From Comamonadaceae bacterium (GTDB lineage Bacteria; Pseudomonadota; Gammaproteobacteria; Burkholderiales; Burkholderiaceae_C): a stretch of DNA of 45,865 bases. Below, piece by piece: positions 8,138 through 17,004 of this stretch; position 1 is the stretch's first letter, and each line of letters opens with the position of its first letter. Location of the stretch: assembly GCA_947372495.1 (NCBI GenBank), contig CANBTZ010000002.1, forward strand, positions 1-45,865, in the 5' to 3' direction. A model generated the notes under the pieces. The model saw only the letters and a program-made list of their open reading frames with translations. It did no database searches and had not been told where the DNA came from. Both the position numbers and the translations under genes were made by a program.

Positions 8138-10648
8138 ATGGTGTGCAACGTGCGGCTTTCATGGGGACCACTGGCCTGGGTGTTGGCGATGGGGTGCGTT
8201 GGCCAGGCAGCGTGGGGCCAAACTCAAACGGCGCAGCCGCAGGTGGTGAGCGTGATCTCTTCCTTGCCCTTGCCCGGTGTGGACCAGCCGCTGTCTGAAA
8301 TCGCAGCCGCCGTGCAAACGGCCACTGGCGCACAAATCGATGCCAGTCAGGCCGCCGATCTTGCCAGCTTCATGGACCAACACTTAGGTGGCGTGCATGT
8401 CAACGCAGTTCAGGGCAACCCCTTCCAGATGGATGTGAGCTACCGGGGGTTCAGCGCATCACCTTTGCTTGGCACGCCCCAGGGCCTGTCGGTTTACATG
8501 GACGGCGTTCGAGTGAACCAGCCCTTTGGCGATGTTGTGAGCTGGGATCTGGTGCCGCGAAGCGCCATCGGCAGTCTCACACTGATGCCCGGCTCCAACC
8601 CCATGTTTGGCTTGAACACCTTGGGGGGTGCTTTGTCAGTTCAGACCAAATCGGGGCTCACGCACCCAGGCACTTCCGTCACGGGCACGCTGGGCCAGTT
8701 CGGGCGGCGTTCGGCCGAGTTCGAGCACGGTGGGCGCAACGAGCAGGGGCTTCACTGGTTCGTTACCGGACAGGCCTACAACGAAGCGGGCTGGCGCGAT
8801 GCCTCGCCTTCGCAGGTGCGCCAGCTGTTCGGCAAGCTGGGCTATAAAAGTGGTGACACCGAAGTGGCACTGTCCCTTTCGCACGCTGACAACGCGCTCA
8901 CCGGCAACGGCATGCAAGAGTTTCGCATGCTGGCGCATGACCGCAGCAGCGTCTACACCCAGCCTGACCAGACCAACAACCTGGCTACGCAGGTCAATCT
9001 CACGGCCAAACACGCGTTCAGCGATGAATTGGTTTTTTCAGGCAATGCCTATGCCCGCACCGTGAGCACCCGCACCGTCAATGGCGACGTCAACGACAGA
9101 TCGCTCGACCAAGCGGTCTACCAATTGAGTGCAGCAGACCGCACCGCACTGCGCCAGGCAGGCTACGCCAACTACCCCAACAGCCCCAGCGGGGCCAGCG
9201 TCAGTAACACGCCTTTTCCCATGTGGCGGTGCATCGCACAGGCCTTGCAAGCCGATGAGCCCGCTGAGAAATGCACGGGCATGCTCAACCGCACCTACAC
9301 GTCGCAAAGCAACCACGGTTTTGCTGGCCAGTGGATTTGGCTCGCACCACTGGCTGGTCAGCGCAACCAGTTGACCGGTGGTTTGGCTTACGACAGCAAC
9401 CGCACCCGTTTTCAACAACTGGGCGAGCTAGGGTACATCAACCCCAACCGCAGCGTGACCGGGGTGAAAGCGTATGGCGACGGTGTGACCGGTGGCAATG
9501 TGGACGGGAAGGCTTTTGACAACCAGGTAGACCTGCGCGGTCAATCTACCACATGGAGCTTGTACGCCAGCGACACCTTGTCGTTGGCCGAGCGCTGGCA
9601 CCTGACGCTGTCAGCGCGCTACAACCACACCCATATCCGCAACAACGACCAAATCCGCCCTGGCGGGGACGCCGGATCGCTGGATGGCAACCAAGTGTTC
9701 AGTCGCTTGAACCCAGCACTGGGCTTGGCCTTTGCATTGAGCCGTGATGTTAGTGCGTATGCGGGCTACAACGAGGGAAGCCGTACCCCCACCTCGACCG
9801 AGTTGGGATGTGCCGATCCGGCCAGTCCCTGCAAACTGCCCAACGCCATGGCCGGTGACCCACCGCTGCGCCAAGTGGTCACCCGCACCTGGGAAGCGGG
9901 CTGGCGCGCCAAAGTGTCAGACCGCACCCAATGGACGGCAGGCGTGTTCCGTGCGGTCAGCACAGACGATATTTTGTTTGTCGCATCGGATACACAAAAC
10001 GGGTTTGGGTACTTCCGCAACTTTGGACAAACCAGGCGTCAGGGCTTGGAGCTGGGCGTGCAAAGCCGTCAGAGCGACTGGGCATTTGGCGGCCACTACA
10101 CCTGGCTTCAAGCGACATACCAAAGCCCTGAAACATTGGGTGGCTCGGCCAACAGCAGCAGCGATGCGAGCGCACCGGGTCTGGAGGGCCGCATCGCCGT
10201 GCGCCCCGGCGATGCGATCCCGCTGATTCCCCGGCACATCCTCAAGCTCCATGCCGACCACCAAATCAATGCGGCCTGGCGTGTTGGCACCAGCATGGTG
10301 GCCACCAGTGGCATGGTGGCACGGGGCAATGAAAACAACTTGCACCAGCCCGATGGCCTGAATTATTTGGGCTCAGGCCGCACCCCTGGGTATGCGGTGT
10401 TCAACCTTCATGTCCGCTACCAGCCCCGTATTGACAGCACTTGGACGCTCAACATCGCCAACCTGTTCAACACCGAGTACGCCACCGCAGCACAGCTGGG
10501 TGCCACGGCATTCAGCGCCAATGGCCAGCAGTTTGTGGCGCGGCCTTATGCCAAAGTCGGCAACGACTACCCCTTGCAAAACTCGATGTTTGTGGCCCCA
10601 GGCGCCCCCCGCACCGTCTGGCTGAGTCTGCGCCAGCGCTTTAACTGA
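8138..10648 (+). CDS. TonB-dependent outer-membrane receptor
   Basis: An 836-residue outer-membrane receptor. A signal peptide (cleavage near AAWGQ) is followed by a plug domain (about residues 60-175) containing FQMDVSYRGFSASPLLGTPQGLSVYMDGVRVN and LTLMPGSNPMFGLNTLGGALSVQTKSG, and a long barrel ending TVWLSLRQRFN. Barrel loops carry cysteine pairs (CIAQALQADEPAEKC; CADPASPC), probably disulfides. Such receptors import metal chelates, cobalamin or sugars using TonB-ExbB-ExbD. The substrate is not readable. Its place beside a predicted lanthanide-dependent dehydrogenase makes a lanthanide-chelate or PQQ receptor a reasonable inference, because receptors of this family serve lanthanide uptake in methylotrophs. 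GGAG lies 9 bases before the ATG. It is convergent with the response-regulator gene, overlapping it by 8 bases. Confidence 0.93.
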   Translation: MVCNVRLSWGPLAWVLAMGCVGQAAWGQTQTAQPQVVSVISSLPLPGVDQPLSEIAAAVQTATGAQIDASQAADLASFMDQHLGGVHVNAVQGNPFQMDVSYRGFSASPLLGTPQGLSVYMDGVRVNQPFGDVVSWDLVPRSAIGSLTLMPGSNPMFGLNTLGGALSVQTKSGLTHPGTSVTGTLGQFGRRSAEFEHGGRNEQGLHWFVTGQAYNEAGWRDASPSQVRQLFGKLGYKSGDTEVALSLSHADNALTGNGMQEFRMLAHDRSSVYTQPDQTNNLATQVNLTAKHAFSDELVFSGNAYARTVSTRTVNGDVNDRSLDQAVYQLSAADRTALRQAGYANYPNSPSGASVSNTPFPMWRCIAQALQADEPAEKCTGMLNRTYTSQSNHGFAGQWIWLAPLAGQRNQLTGGLAYDSNRTRFQQLGELGYINPNRSVTGVKAYGDGVTGGNVDGKAFDNQVDLRGQSTTWSLYASDTLSLAERWHLTLSARYNHTHIRNNDQIRPGGDAGSLDGNQVFSRLNPALGLAFALSRDVSAYAGYNEGSRTPTSTELGCADPASPCKLPNAMAGDPPLRQVVTRTWEAGWRAKVSDRTQWTAGVFRAVSTDDILFVASDTQNGFGYFRNFGQTRRQGLELGVQSRQSDWAFGGHYTWLQATYQSPETLGGSANSSSDASAPGLEGRIAVRPGDAIPLIPRHILKLHADHQINAAWRVGTSMVATSGMVARGNENNLHQPDGLNYLGSGRTPGYAVFNLHVRYQPRIDSTWTLNIANLFNTEYATAAQLGATAFSANGQQFVARPYAKVGNDYPLQNSMFVAPGAPRTVWLSLRQRFN

Positions 10649-11282
10649 CAGCGCGGGCGATGATGTGGTGGCGTTGTGCCAGGTGCACCAGCGCCGCTGA
10701 AGTGGTTGCACCCAGTTTGTCCCTGATCTGGGTTTGGTTGTTGGACACGGTTTTGAGACTCAGGTTGAGGAGCTGTGCGCATTCGGCGGCGGTGTGACCC
10801 AATGCCAGCAAACGCCAAATTTCAAGCTCGCGCAGCGTCAGGCTGGCCACACGATTCGCGCTGTCGTCTTTGGCCTCGCGCAGCCAACCGGGTGGCAAGT
10901 CTTCGCTCAGGTAAGGTTGCCTCGCCATTGAATCGCGCACGGCCTGCACCAGGTTGTCGGGCGGTGCGTTTTTGGTGACAAAACCCATGGCCCCGCCTTC
11001 GAGAGCGCTGCGCACCAAAGTCTGGCTGTCGTACATGCTGCACATCAACACCCGGGCCAAGGGGTCGCGCAGGCGGATTTTGCGCAGCAGCTCCAGCCCG
11101 CCTGTGCCGGGCATCGCGACATCAGAAACGGTGACGTCGGGCTGGTGAGCAACAAACGCGGCGTAGCCCTCTTGACCAGAGGCGACTTGCGCCACTACCG
11201 TTATGCCATCGGCTTGTTCCAACAGCCGCGAATAACCGGCGCGCACCACCGGATGGTCATCCACCAGCAGCACGCGGATCAT
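10641..11282 (-). CDS. LuxR/NarL-family response regulator
   Basis: 213 residues: a receiver domain with acidic pocket VDDH (residues 7-10) and phospho-acceptor Asp54 (DVTVSDVAMPG), then a LuxR-type helix-turn-helix (LTLRELEIWRLLALGHTAAECAQLLNLSLKTVSNNQTQIRDKLG). The ATG at 11282 overlaps the kinase stop (ATGA, 4 bases), so kinase and regulator are coupled and are surely partners. The frame remains open upstream, but MIRVLLVDDHPVVRAG is the canonical opening. The target genes are unknown; the convergent TonB receptor and the surrounding PQQ genes are the obvious candidates. It is the last gene of the four-gene minus-strand operon. Confidence 0.93.
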   Translation of the reverse strand: MIRVLLVDDHPVVRAGYSRLLEQADGITVVAQVASGQEGYAAFVAHQPDVTVSDVAMPGTGGLELLRKIRLRDPLARVLMCSMYDSQTLVRSALEGGAMGFVTKNAPPDNLVQAVRDSMARQPYLSEDLPPGWLREAKDDSANRVASLTLRELEIWRLLALGHTAAECAQLLNLSLKTVSNNQTQIRDKLGATTSAALVHLAQRHHIIARAVS

Positions 11283-12226
11283 GAGTTCTCTTCTTTCAAG
11301 AGCCGGTCCAAAGGCAAGGTGGCCAGCACCCGCACGCCGGGCCCTGCGTCTTGCCAAGCAATGTCGCCGTGCAGGCTGGCCACACGCTCACGCATCCCTA
11401 TGCAGCCGAGACCGGATACAGGCAAGCCTTCAGCGGGCATGCCACAGCCGTTGTCTTCGATGCACAGCCGCAGCGTGTCGCTTTGCAAGACCACAGAAAC
11501 CTGCACTTGTGTGGCATCCGCATGCCGGGCCACATTGGTCAGTGCTTCCTGGGTGATGCGGTACAGGCTGATGCTGGCGTCATCATGCAGTGCAACGGGC
11601 AGGTGCTTGACCACAAAGGCGCAAGGCACACCACATTGCCCTTGCCAGCTGTTGCACAGCTCGTGCAAAGCGCTCTCCAAGCCCAGGCTGTCCAGTTGTG
11701 CCGGTCGCAGCCGGGTCAGCATGTCGCGCGCCAGGCGGTGCATGCGCTGTGCTACGGCATCCACGCGTTGCGCTGCGCTGACCACTTGCTCGGGTTGCGT
11801 ATGTGCGGCCTTGGCGATGTAAGTGGCCTCAATGCGCAATGCAGTGCAGGCCTGGCCTACCTCGTCATGAAGGTCACGCGCCAGCAATCGGCGTTCGTCC
11901 TCTTGTGCAGTGAAAAGGCTCTGGGTCAAGTCGCGGTTATGGGTCAGCAATTCAGACACGCGGGCTTGTGCGGCTTTGCGCTCGGTCAGCTCGGCTTGGG
12001 CATCGCCCACGCGCCGCCAAGCAAACCAGGCCAGACTCAGCGACAAGACCAGCAGCGTAATCGGCAATTCATCCAGCTGTAAGGCTTCGTGTTGTCGCAT
12101 CCAAGGCACCAGCCGCTCGGACAACTCCAGACGGGACGTCAGCAGGGCAAAGCCCAACACCACGGCCATTACGCGGGCGGCATCGCGCCATGGCCGTGAG
12201 CTCGCGTTGCGCAAATGAACGCCCAT
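11279..12226 (-). CDS. Membrane sensor histidine kinase (NarL-partner, HisKA_3 type)
   Basis: 315 residues. Two hydrophobic segments (about 17-31 and 55-71) flank a short periplasmic loop of roughly 25 residues; a linker helix rich in Ala, Glu and Arg (72-110) leads to the dimerisation helix with phospho-acceptor His120 in LARDLHDEVGQ, and an HATPase domain follows (ITQEALTNVARHADATQV; DNGCGMP; GLGCIGMRERV). The small periplasmic part suggests it senses a membrane or redox signal, or a partner such as the cytochrome b561 encoded just upstream, rather than a large ligand; that is speculation. It starts 13 bases after the cytochrome b561 stop codon and overlaps the response regulator by 4 bases. 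Confidence 0.93.
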   Translation of the reverse strand: MGVHLRNASSRPWRDAARVMAVVLGFALLTSRLELSERLVPWMRQHEALQLDELPITLLVLSLSLAWFAWRRVGDAQAELTERKAAQARVSELLTHNRDLTQSLFTAQEDERRLLARDLHDEVGQACTALRIEATYIAKAAHTQPEQVVSAAQRVDAVAQRMHRLARDMLTRLRPAQLDSLGLESALHELCNSWQGQCGVPCAFVVKHLPVALHDDASISLYRITQEALTNVARHADATQVQVSVVLQSDTLRLCIEDNGCGMPAEGLPVSGLGCIGMRERVASLHGDIAWQDAGPGVRVLATLPLDRLLKEENS

Positions 12227-12238
12227 CGTTGCCAAACC

Positions 12239-12841
12239 TCAAGCCTTGGGGTTTGGCGCAGCTTGCGATGCATGCCACATCCGTAAGAACACACCATCAC
12301 GACGCAGCGCATGCCAAAAGGCTGCGGCCACATGCAAGGCAAGCACGGTCATGAACACATAAGAGGCCCCCGCGTGCACGCAGCCCAAAAGCGCTTTCAG
12401 ATCGGAATTGGCTTGCCACAGTCGGGGCAACTGGGTGCCAAAAAACTTGATCGGGTAGGGCGTCAAGCTGGACCCCAAAAAACCACTCAGCGGCATGCCC
12501 AGCATGCAGGCATACAGCAGGGCATGAGAGGTGCCCGCGACCCGTTGTTGCCAGCGCGACATTGCTTGGGGCAGTTGTGGTCGTGCATGGGTGAGCCGCC
12601 ACAGACCGCGCAGCACGATCAGCAGGCCCAACACCAGGCCCACCGATTTGTGCCAGTTGAACCATTCGGCACGCAGCCCTGTCGGCGTCTTTGGGATGCC
12701 CTCCATCCAGAGGCCCAAAGCCAATTGGTAGATCAGGCCGATGGCCAACAGCCAGTGCAAGGCGATGGCCACCCGGTTGTAGCCCAGGCCGGTGGTGTTG
12801 GCTGCTGCTGCGTTGTCCGGCTGTTCAGTCAAGTGGTTCAT
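12239..12841 (-). CDS. Cytochrome b561 family protein
   Basis: A 200-residue, four-helix membrane cytochrome b. Histidines in membrane segments (NRVAIALHWLLAIG, FNWHKSVGLVLG, GTSHALLYACMLGMPLSG, LLGCVHAGASYVFMTVLALHVAAAFWHAL) match the haem ligands of the bacterial b561/YodB group, which move electrons between quinol and periplasmic partners. It lies 40 bases downstream of the beta-propeller gene and 12 bases upstream of the kinase gene, same strand, so all are probably one operon. It could pass electrons to or from quinone for the PQQ system or protect against superoxide; the sequence does not decide. No clear Shine-Dalgarno site is visible. Confidence 0.92.
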   Translation of the reverse strand: MNHLTEQPDNAAAANTTGLGYNRVAIALHWLLAIGLIYQLALGLWMEGIPKTPTGLRAEWFNWHKSVGLVLGLLIVLRGLWRLTHARPQLPQAMSRWQQRVAGTSHALLYACMLGMPLSGFLGSSLTPYPIKFFGTQLPRLWQANSDLKALLGCVHAGASYVFMTVLALHVAAAFWHALRRDGVFLRMWHASQAAPNPKA

Positions 12842-12881
12842 TGGGGCAGTGTTCGGTTTGTCGGCGCGAGATCATTGTGGA

Positions 12882-13829
12882 TCAATTGGCTGCGGTGCCC
12901 CAGGGCAGTTTGCCTACCGCGATGCTTTTGAGTGATTCGAAAGTCTGAGCGTCCACCACGCCCACGGCGTGGCTGCGGCCTGCCGCAACATAGAGCTTTT
13001 TACCATCGCGGCTGATGGCCATGTTCCATGGGCGCTGGCCCACAGTGGCTTTGGCCACCACGGTGAAGCTTTGGGTGTCCACCACGGCCACGTTGGCATC
13101 ACCGCCGTTGCTCGCAAACAGCCATTGACCGCTCGGGTGCATGGCCAGGCCGTTGGTGCGCACGCCCACGGACAAGCGGCCTTTCACGCTGAGTGTGGGG
13201 ATGTCGATGGCCACCAACAGGTTGTCTATTTCAGCGGCCACGTAAGCGGTGCGGCCATCAGGGCTGAAGCTGATGCCTCTTGGCCGTTGGCCTACGCGCA
13301 CCGAACCGGTTTGGCGGCGTGTGGCCACATCCACCACGTCGAGTTGGTCGGCGTCTTCAGCCGAGACCAAAAGCATCTTTCCGTCGGGGCTGAACACTGC
13401 ATGCTCAGGATTTTTGCCTTTAACCGGGATGTTGGACTCAACCTTGAAGCTGCTGGTGGACACCAGGCTCACGCTGTTGCTGTCTTCATTGGCGATGGCC
13501 AACCACAGGCCATCGGGTGAGCAGTTCACGGCCTCGGGGGAGTTGCCCAAGGTGAGCGTCTTCACAATCTTATGGGTGCGGGTGTCGATGGCTTGCAACT
13601 GTGATTGGTGTTGGTTACTCACATACAGGTGCGGGTCATGGGCGCAGGTGGCCAAACCCCGGGGCTTGCCGCCCGTTGCAATGGTGGCCACGACTTGGTC
13701 GGTGTGGGAATCGATTACCGAGACATCGCCGCTGCCTTCGTTGGTGACAAAGATTTGGTCGCTGGCGTTGGCCAACGAGGACAGCGCAAAGCCAATGCTG
13801 ATGAACAGGAAAAAATGAGGCAGTTTCAT
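12882..13829 (-). CDS. Periplasmic beta-propeller protein (YVTN repeats), PQQ-catabolism-associated type
   Basis: 315 residues. A signal peptide (MKLPHFFLFISIGFALSSLANA) is followed by seven or so propeller repeats of the form VSVIDSHTDQVVATIATGGKPRGLA, FSPDGKMLLVSAEDADQLDVVDV, and WLFASNGGDANVAVVDTQSFTVVAKATVGQRPW. This is the type described as PQQ-dependent catabolism-associated beta-propeller protein. Its exact function is not established; it is expected in the periplasm beside the dehydrogenase. The ATG at 13829 is chosen because it gives a clean signal peptide, although the ribosome site is weak; an in-frame ATG at 13859 and a TTG at 13892 lie upstream. It is the first gene of the operon with cytochrome b561, kinase and response regulator. 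Confidence 0.88.
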   Translation of the reverse strand: MKLPHFFLFISIGFALSSLANASDQIFVTNEGSGDVSVIDSHTDQVVATIATGGKPRGLATCAHDPHLYVSNQHQSQLQAIDTRTHKIVKTLTLGNSPEAVNCSPDGLWLAIANEDSNSVSLVSTSSFKVESNIPVKGKNPEHAVFSPDGKMLLVSAEDADQLDVVDVATRRQTGSVRVGQRPRGISFSPDGRTAYVAAEIDNLLVAIDIPTLSVKGRLSVGVRTNGLAMHPSGQWLFASNGGDANVAVVDTQSFTVVAKATVGQRPWNMAISRDGKKLYVAAGRSHAVGVVDAQTFESLKSIAVGKLPWGTAAN

Positions 13830-14021
13830 GGGGGCAACATCTCGGGCAGGGTCGGTCATAGGGGCTGGCGTTTTGGCAAGCGCGGCAGCCAACAGCGGTG
13901 CGGAGGCGCTGAACGCTTCGCACCACTGTAAAGCAAAAGAAGTTCTCGCCAGACACCTCGCAGACAGGGGAAATCCTCCTGTAAAAACAAGCAGTAGGGG
14001 CTGCGTTGACTTGGCAGTCCC

Positions 14022-14042
14022 AAAGATCTGCGGGTTTTTTGT
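14022..14042. repeat. Right copy of the 21-bp direct repeat: an orphan half-terminator
   Basis: Identical to 2887-2907. Here the left arm AACCCGC of the hairpin is missing, so no terminator forms in either direction; the last base is the first of the TTA stop of the next gene. The 13830-14021 stretch before it holds the unmapped promoter of the propeller operon and a small hairpin (ACAGG/CCTGT at about 13964-13982), with no gene. Confidence 0.8.
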
Positions 14043-14827
14043 TATTTGGCCGCCGGGTCCAACCCAGTGCTGCGCACAATGTCAGCCACGGCCGCAGACG
14101 TGAAAAAGCGGACCAGTTGCTTGGCCGCTTCAGCTTGCTCGGCGCCTTGCACCAGCGCCGACGAGAAGAAGATGGTTTGCTGCACAGCTTCGGGCAAAGT
14201 GCCCACGAAGTCGAGTTCCTTGAAGTAGATCAGCTCGCTGACTTGCTGAAAGCCCAGCTCGGCGTCGCCCCGTGCGACCACCGCACCCACGCGTTCGCTC
14301 ATGATCTTTTTGGCGGTTTTCTGCATCTGCTCGGCAATGCCCAGCTTGGGGAACAGCTCAGTAGACAGGTAGGTGCCGCTGGCGCTGGCCGAGTAGGCCA
14401 CCGACTTGGCGTTGAGCAGAGTCTGCTTGAGGGCTTCGACAGAGCTGATGTCGGGTTTGGGCGTGCCCTTGCGCACGGCCACGCCGATTTGCGAACGCGC
14501 CAGGTCCACGCGGCTGCCGGGCACGAGCTTGCCGTCTTTCATCAGGGCTTCGAGGCCGCCTTCGGACAGGATCACCAAATCGAACTTTTCGCCTCGCGCA
14601 AAGCGGCTGGGGATGGCGTCGGGCGCGTTGCCAATGGACGCACCGAACGCGCTGATGACCTTGTGGCCGCTGGCCGCTTCGTAGATGGGCACCAGCTTTT
14701 TATAGGCCTCGGTGAACGCGCCCGAAGTGATGACGCGGATTTCGGTGGCTTGTGCAGCCAAGGACGCGAAGGCCAGCAGGGCGCTGGCGAGCAGGTTGCG
14801 GCGGGTGACGGCGTTGTGCAGGGTCAT
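14042..14827 (-). CDS. ModA-like periplasmic substrate-binding protein without ABC partners
   Basis: 261 residues. A signal peptide (cleavage near LAAQA) is followed by TEIRVITSGAFTEAYKKLVPIYEAASGHKVISAFGASIG, which resembles the start of molybdate-binding ModA proteins; GEKFDLVILSEGGLEALMKDGKLVPGSRVDLARSQIGVAVRKG continues the match. No ModB or ModC gene is nearby, so molybdate transport is doubtful; orphan proteins of this kind are often found near organic-acid genes in Burkholderiales. It starts 21 bases after the TctC-like gene on the same strand and is probably the last gene of the tricarballylate-type operon. Confidence 0.82.
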   Translation of the reverse strand: MTLHNAVTRRNLLASALLAFASLAAQATEIRVITSGAFTEAYKKLVPIYEAASGHKVISAFGASIGNAPDAIPSRFARGEKFDLVILSEGGLEALMKDGKLVPGSRVDLARSQIGVAVRKGTPKPDISSVEALKQTLLNAKSVAYSASASGTYLSTELFPKLGIAEQMQKTAKKIMSERVGAVVARGDAELGFQQVSELIYFKELDFVGTLPEAVQQTIFFSSALVQGAEQAEAAKQLVRFFTSAAVADIVRSTGLDPAAK

Positions 14828-14848
14828 GTCGTGTCTTTGGGCAGTGGG

Positions 14849-15824
14849 TCAATCGACTGTGATCTTGCGGTCGCGGATCACGCGGCCCCAGGTGGCGGTT
14901 TCCTTGGCCATGTATTTGGCAAACTCATCGCGGGTGCTGGGCTGGGGTGTCAGGCCGTGGCTGTTGAGTTGTTCGATCACTTCGGGGTTCTTGAGCACCT
15001 TGACCAACTCGGTGTTCCAGCGGTCCAAAATGGCTTGTGGCACTTTGGACGAGGCCACAAAGGCATACCAGTTGGTGGCGGAAAAGCCGGGGAAGCCCGA
15101 CTCGGCGATGGTCGGAATTTTAGGGAAGGCGCTCAAGCGCATGGTGCCCGTGCTGGCCAAAGGGACCAGCTTGCCGCTTTCGATGTGTGGCAAGGCGGTG
15201 GACAGGGTCGAGTAATAAGCCGCCACGCGACCACCGATCATGTCTTGCATGGCAGGCGCGCCACCCTTGTAGGGCACATGCACGGTGTCGATGTTGGCCA
15301 TGTCGTTGAGCAATTCGCCGGCCAGGTGTGATGCCGAGCCCGCACCGGTCGATGCGAAATCGAGCTTGCCGGGGTTCTTTTTGGCGTAGGCAATGAATTC
15401 AGCAAAGGTCTTGATGCCGATCTGGTTATTCACCACCAGGATGTTCGGGAAGTTCACACCCATGGTGATGGGCGAGAGGTCTTTCACCGGGTCATAGGGC
15501 AGCTTCATCATGTGCGGCGCAATCGTCAGCGGACCGACCGAGCCAAACAAAATGACGCTGCCGTCCGCTGGCCCTTGGGCCGCAAACTGGTGCGCAATGT
15601 TGCCACCAGCGCCTGCTTTGTTGTCGATCACGACCGTGGCACCAATGTTCTCGCCCAGCTTCTTGGCGATGATGCGCGCGCCCGTGTCGGCCGCACCGCC
15701 CGCTGCAAAGCCGACCACCATGCTGATGGTCTTCTTGGGTGGGAAGGTTTGAGCCGAGGCATTCAAGCCGATGCAGGCCAGGGCCACGCAGGCCATGGCC
15801 TGGAGTGTGTTGCGTTTTGTCATG
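14849..15824 (-). CDS. TctC/Bug-family tripartite tricarboxylate binding protein
   Basis: 325 residues with a signal peptide (ending LNASAQT) and the Bug-family pattern KTISMVVGFAAGGAADTGARIIAKKLGENIGATVVIDNKAGAGGNIA, then YKGGAPAMQDMIGGRV. Bug proteins bind carboxylates in the periplasm and usually work with TctA and TctB membrane proteins. None is encoded here, which is common because these genes are greatly expanded in the order. GAGGAG lies 7 bases before the ATG at 15824, which makes this start secure; the longer open frame to 16024 is antisense noise. It begins 16 bases after tcuB, so it probably captures the substrate oxidised by TcuA/TcuB. Confidence 0.93.
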
Positions 15825-15840
15825 CGGTTCTCCTCGGTGT

Positions 15841-17004
15841 TCAGTCGCTGCCCAGCCCGATGGGGTTGGGTTGTCGTTTCTCGACGGCATGGCGCAGCAA
15901 AGATGCTGTGCGGAAAATGCCGTGGGCAAATTTGTTGTAAGGCAAGGTGGCAAACAAGGCCATCACGGCGCCCAAGTGCACTGCCAACCAGGTGGGCATC
16001 GACGTGTGACCCCGCGCCAGCCACAGGCCCAGGCCGCTCACGCTGATCAGGAACAGAAGCGCGATGAAGCCCAGATCCATCGGTTTTTGCGCGGCGTCGC
16101 CTTGTTCAGGGTGGCGCTGCAGGTTCAGCTTGAGCAGGCCGACTGTGCCCATGGCCAGACTGATGCCGCCCACCACGCCCAGCAGTTTGGGCAGGCTGGG
16201 CAGGTCATAGGGCGCGGGCAGGTTCAGCGCGTAGTGGTAGAGCGTGGCCACGCTGGTGGCGGCAAAGCACAGCACGAAACCATAGAAGGTCAGGTGGTGT
16301 GCGCGTTTGCGCGACAGTGTGAAGGCATCGTCTTCGTTGTTGCAGCCTTCGCCATGGCCACCATCCAGGTACTTCAGGCGCAGCACATCGTGCGTGGCTT
16401 CTGCGGCCGCTGGCGTGGTGAGCGCTGCACCGCTGGTGGCTGGGGTGATGTCTTGCCAGAAGCGTCGCACACCCATGCCCAGGGCCAGCACCGCGAAGAG
16501 GAACACCGGGGCAAACAGGCTCACCAGCAGGTTGTGCGGGAAGATGCTGTAGAAGTTGCTGATGCCTGTTGTGTTCGTCTGCCCCTGCTGCGCCAGCCAC
16601 AAGAACAGCGCCAAGCCCGCAGCCAGTGCCAGGCTGAGCGTGAGCCCGTTGCGCTGGTACAGCTGACCCAAGGGCGCTGGCCAGGCGTAGTGCGCGTAAG
16701 TTTGGCCACGCACCTGCGCCATGACTTTGGGGATGTTCACCGCAAAGTCGTGCGGTGGTGCGTACTGGCAGGCGTGCAAGCAAGCGCCGCAGTTGTGGCA
16801 AAGGTTGGCCAGAAAGTGAATATCGGCCTGCGCAAACGAGAGGCGTCGCGTCATGGCCGGGAAGACCGCGCAAAAGCCTTCGCAATATCGGCAGGCATTG
16901 CAGATTTGCAACTGCCGCGCGGTTTCGCTCTCGGCTTCGGTGGGTGCCCATTGGCCGTTGGCCAGCGCCTTGGCTTCTTGTGTGAGCTGTTGCAGCGTGC
17001 TCAT
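15841..17004 (-). CDS. tcuB: TcuB, tricarballylate/citrate utilisation iron-sulfur membrane protein
   Basis: 387 residues. Two ferredoxin-like cysteine sets near the N-terminus, [11 protein letters not shown] (Cys35, 38, 41, 45) and [11 protein letters not shown] (Cys69, 72, 75, 79), can hold two 4Fe-4S clusters; the rest has several hydrophobic segments (from about residue 120) with membrane histidines. In Salmonella, TcuB reoxidises the reduced FAD of TcuA by passing electrons to the membrane quinone pool, allowing tricarballylate to be turned into cis-aconitate. Its ATG overlaps the TcuA stop by 4 bases, so the two are coupled. The substrate here could be tricarballylate, citrate or a related acid. 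Confidence 0.93.
   Translation of the reverse strand: MSTLQQLTQEAKALANGQWAPTEAESETARQLQICNACRYCEGFCAVFPAMTRRLSFAQADIHFLANLCHNCGACLHACQYAPPHDFAVNIPKVMAQVRGQTYAHYAWPAPLGQLYQRNGLTLSLALAAGLALFLWLAQQGQTNTTGISNFYSIFPHNLLVSLFAPVFLFAVLALGMGVRRFWQDITPATSGAALTTPAAAEATHDVLRLKYLDGGHGEGCNNEDDAFTLSRKRAHHLTFYGFVLCFAATSVATLYHYALNLPAPYDLPSLPKLLGVVGGISLAMGTVGLLKLNLQRHPEQGDAAQKPMDLGFIALLFLISVSGLGLWLARGHTSMPTWLAVHLGAVMALFATLPYNKFAHGIFRTASLLRHAVEKRQPNPIGLGSD

Noticed and set aside
13964-13982. AGGAGG on the minus strand and a small hairpin before the propeller gene
   Set aside because: No start codon follows at a usable distance, and no T tract follows the hairpin in either direction.
14006-15331. Plus-strand frame of 441 codons opposite the two binding-protein genes
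   Set aside because: The minus-strand genes have signal peptides, family motifs and a ribosome site; the plus frame has none.
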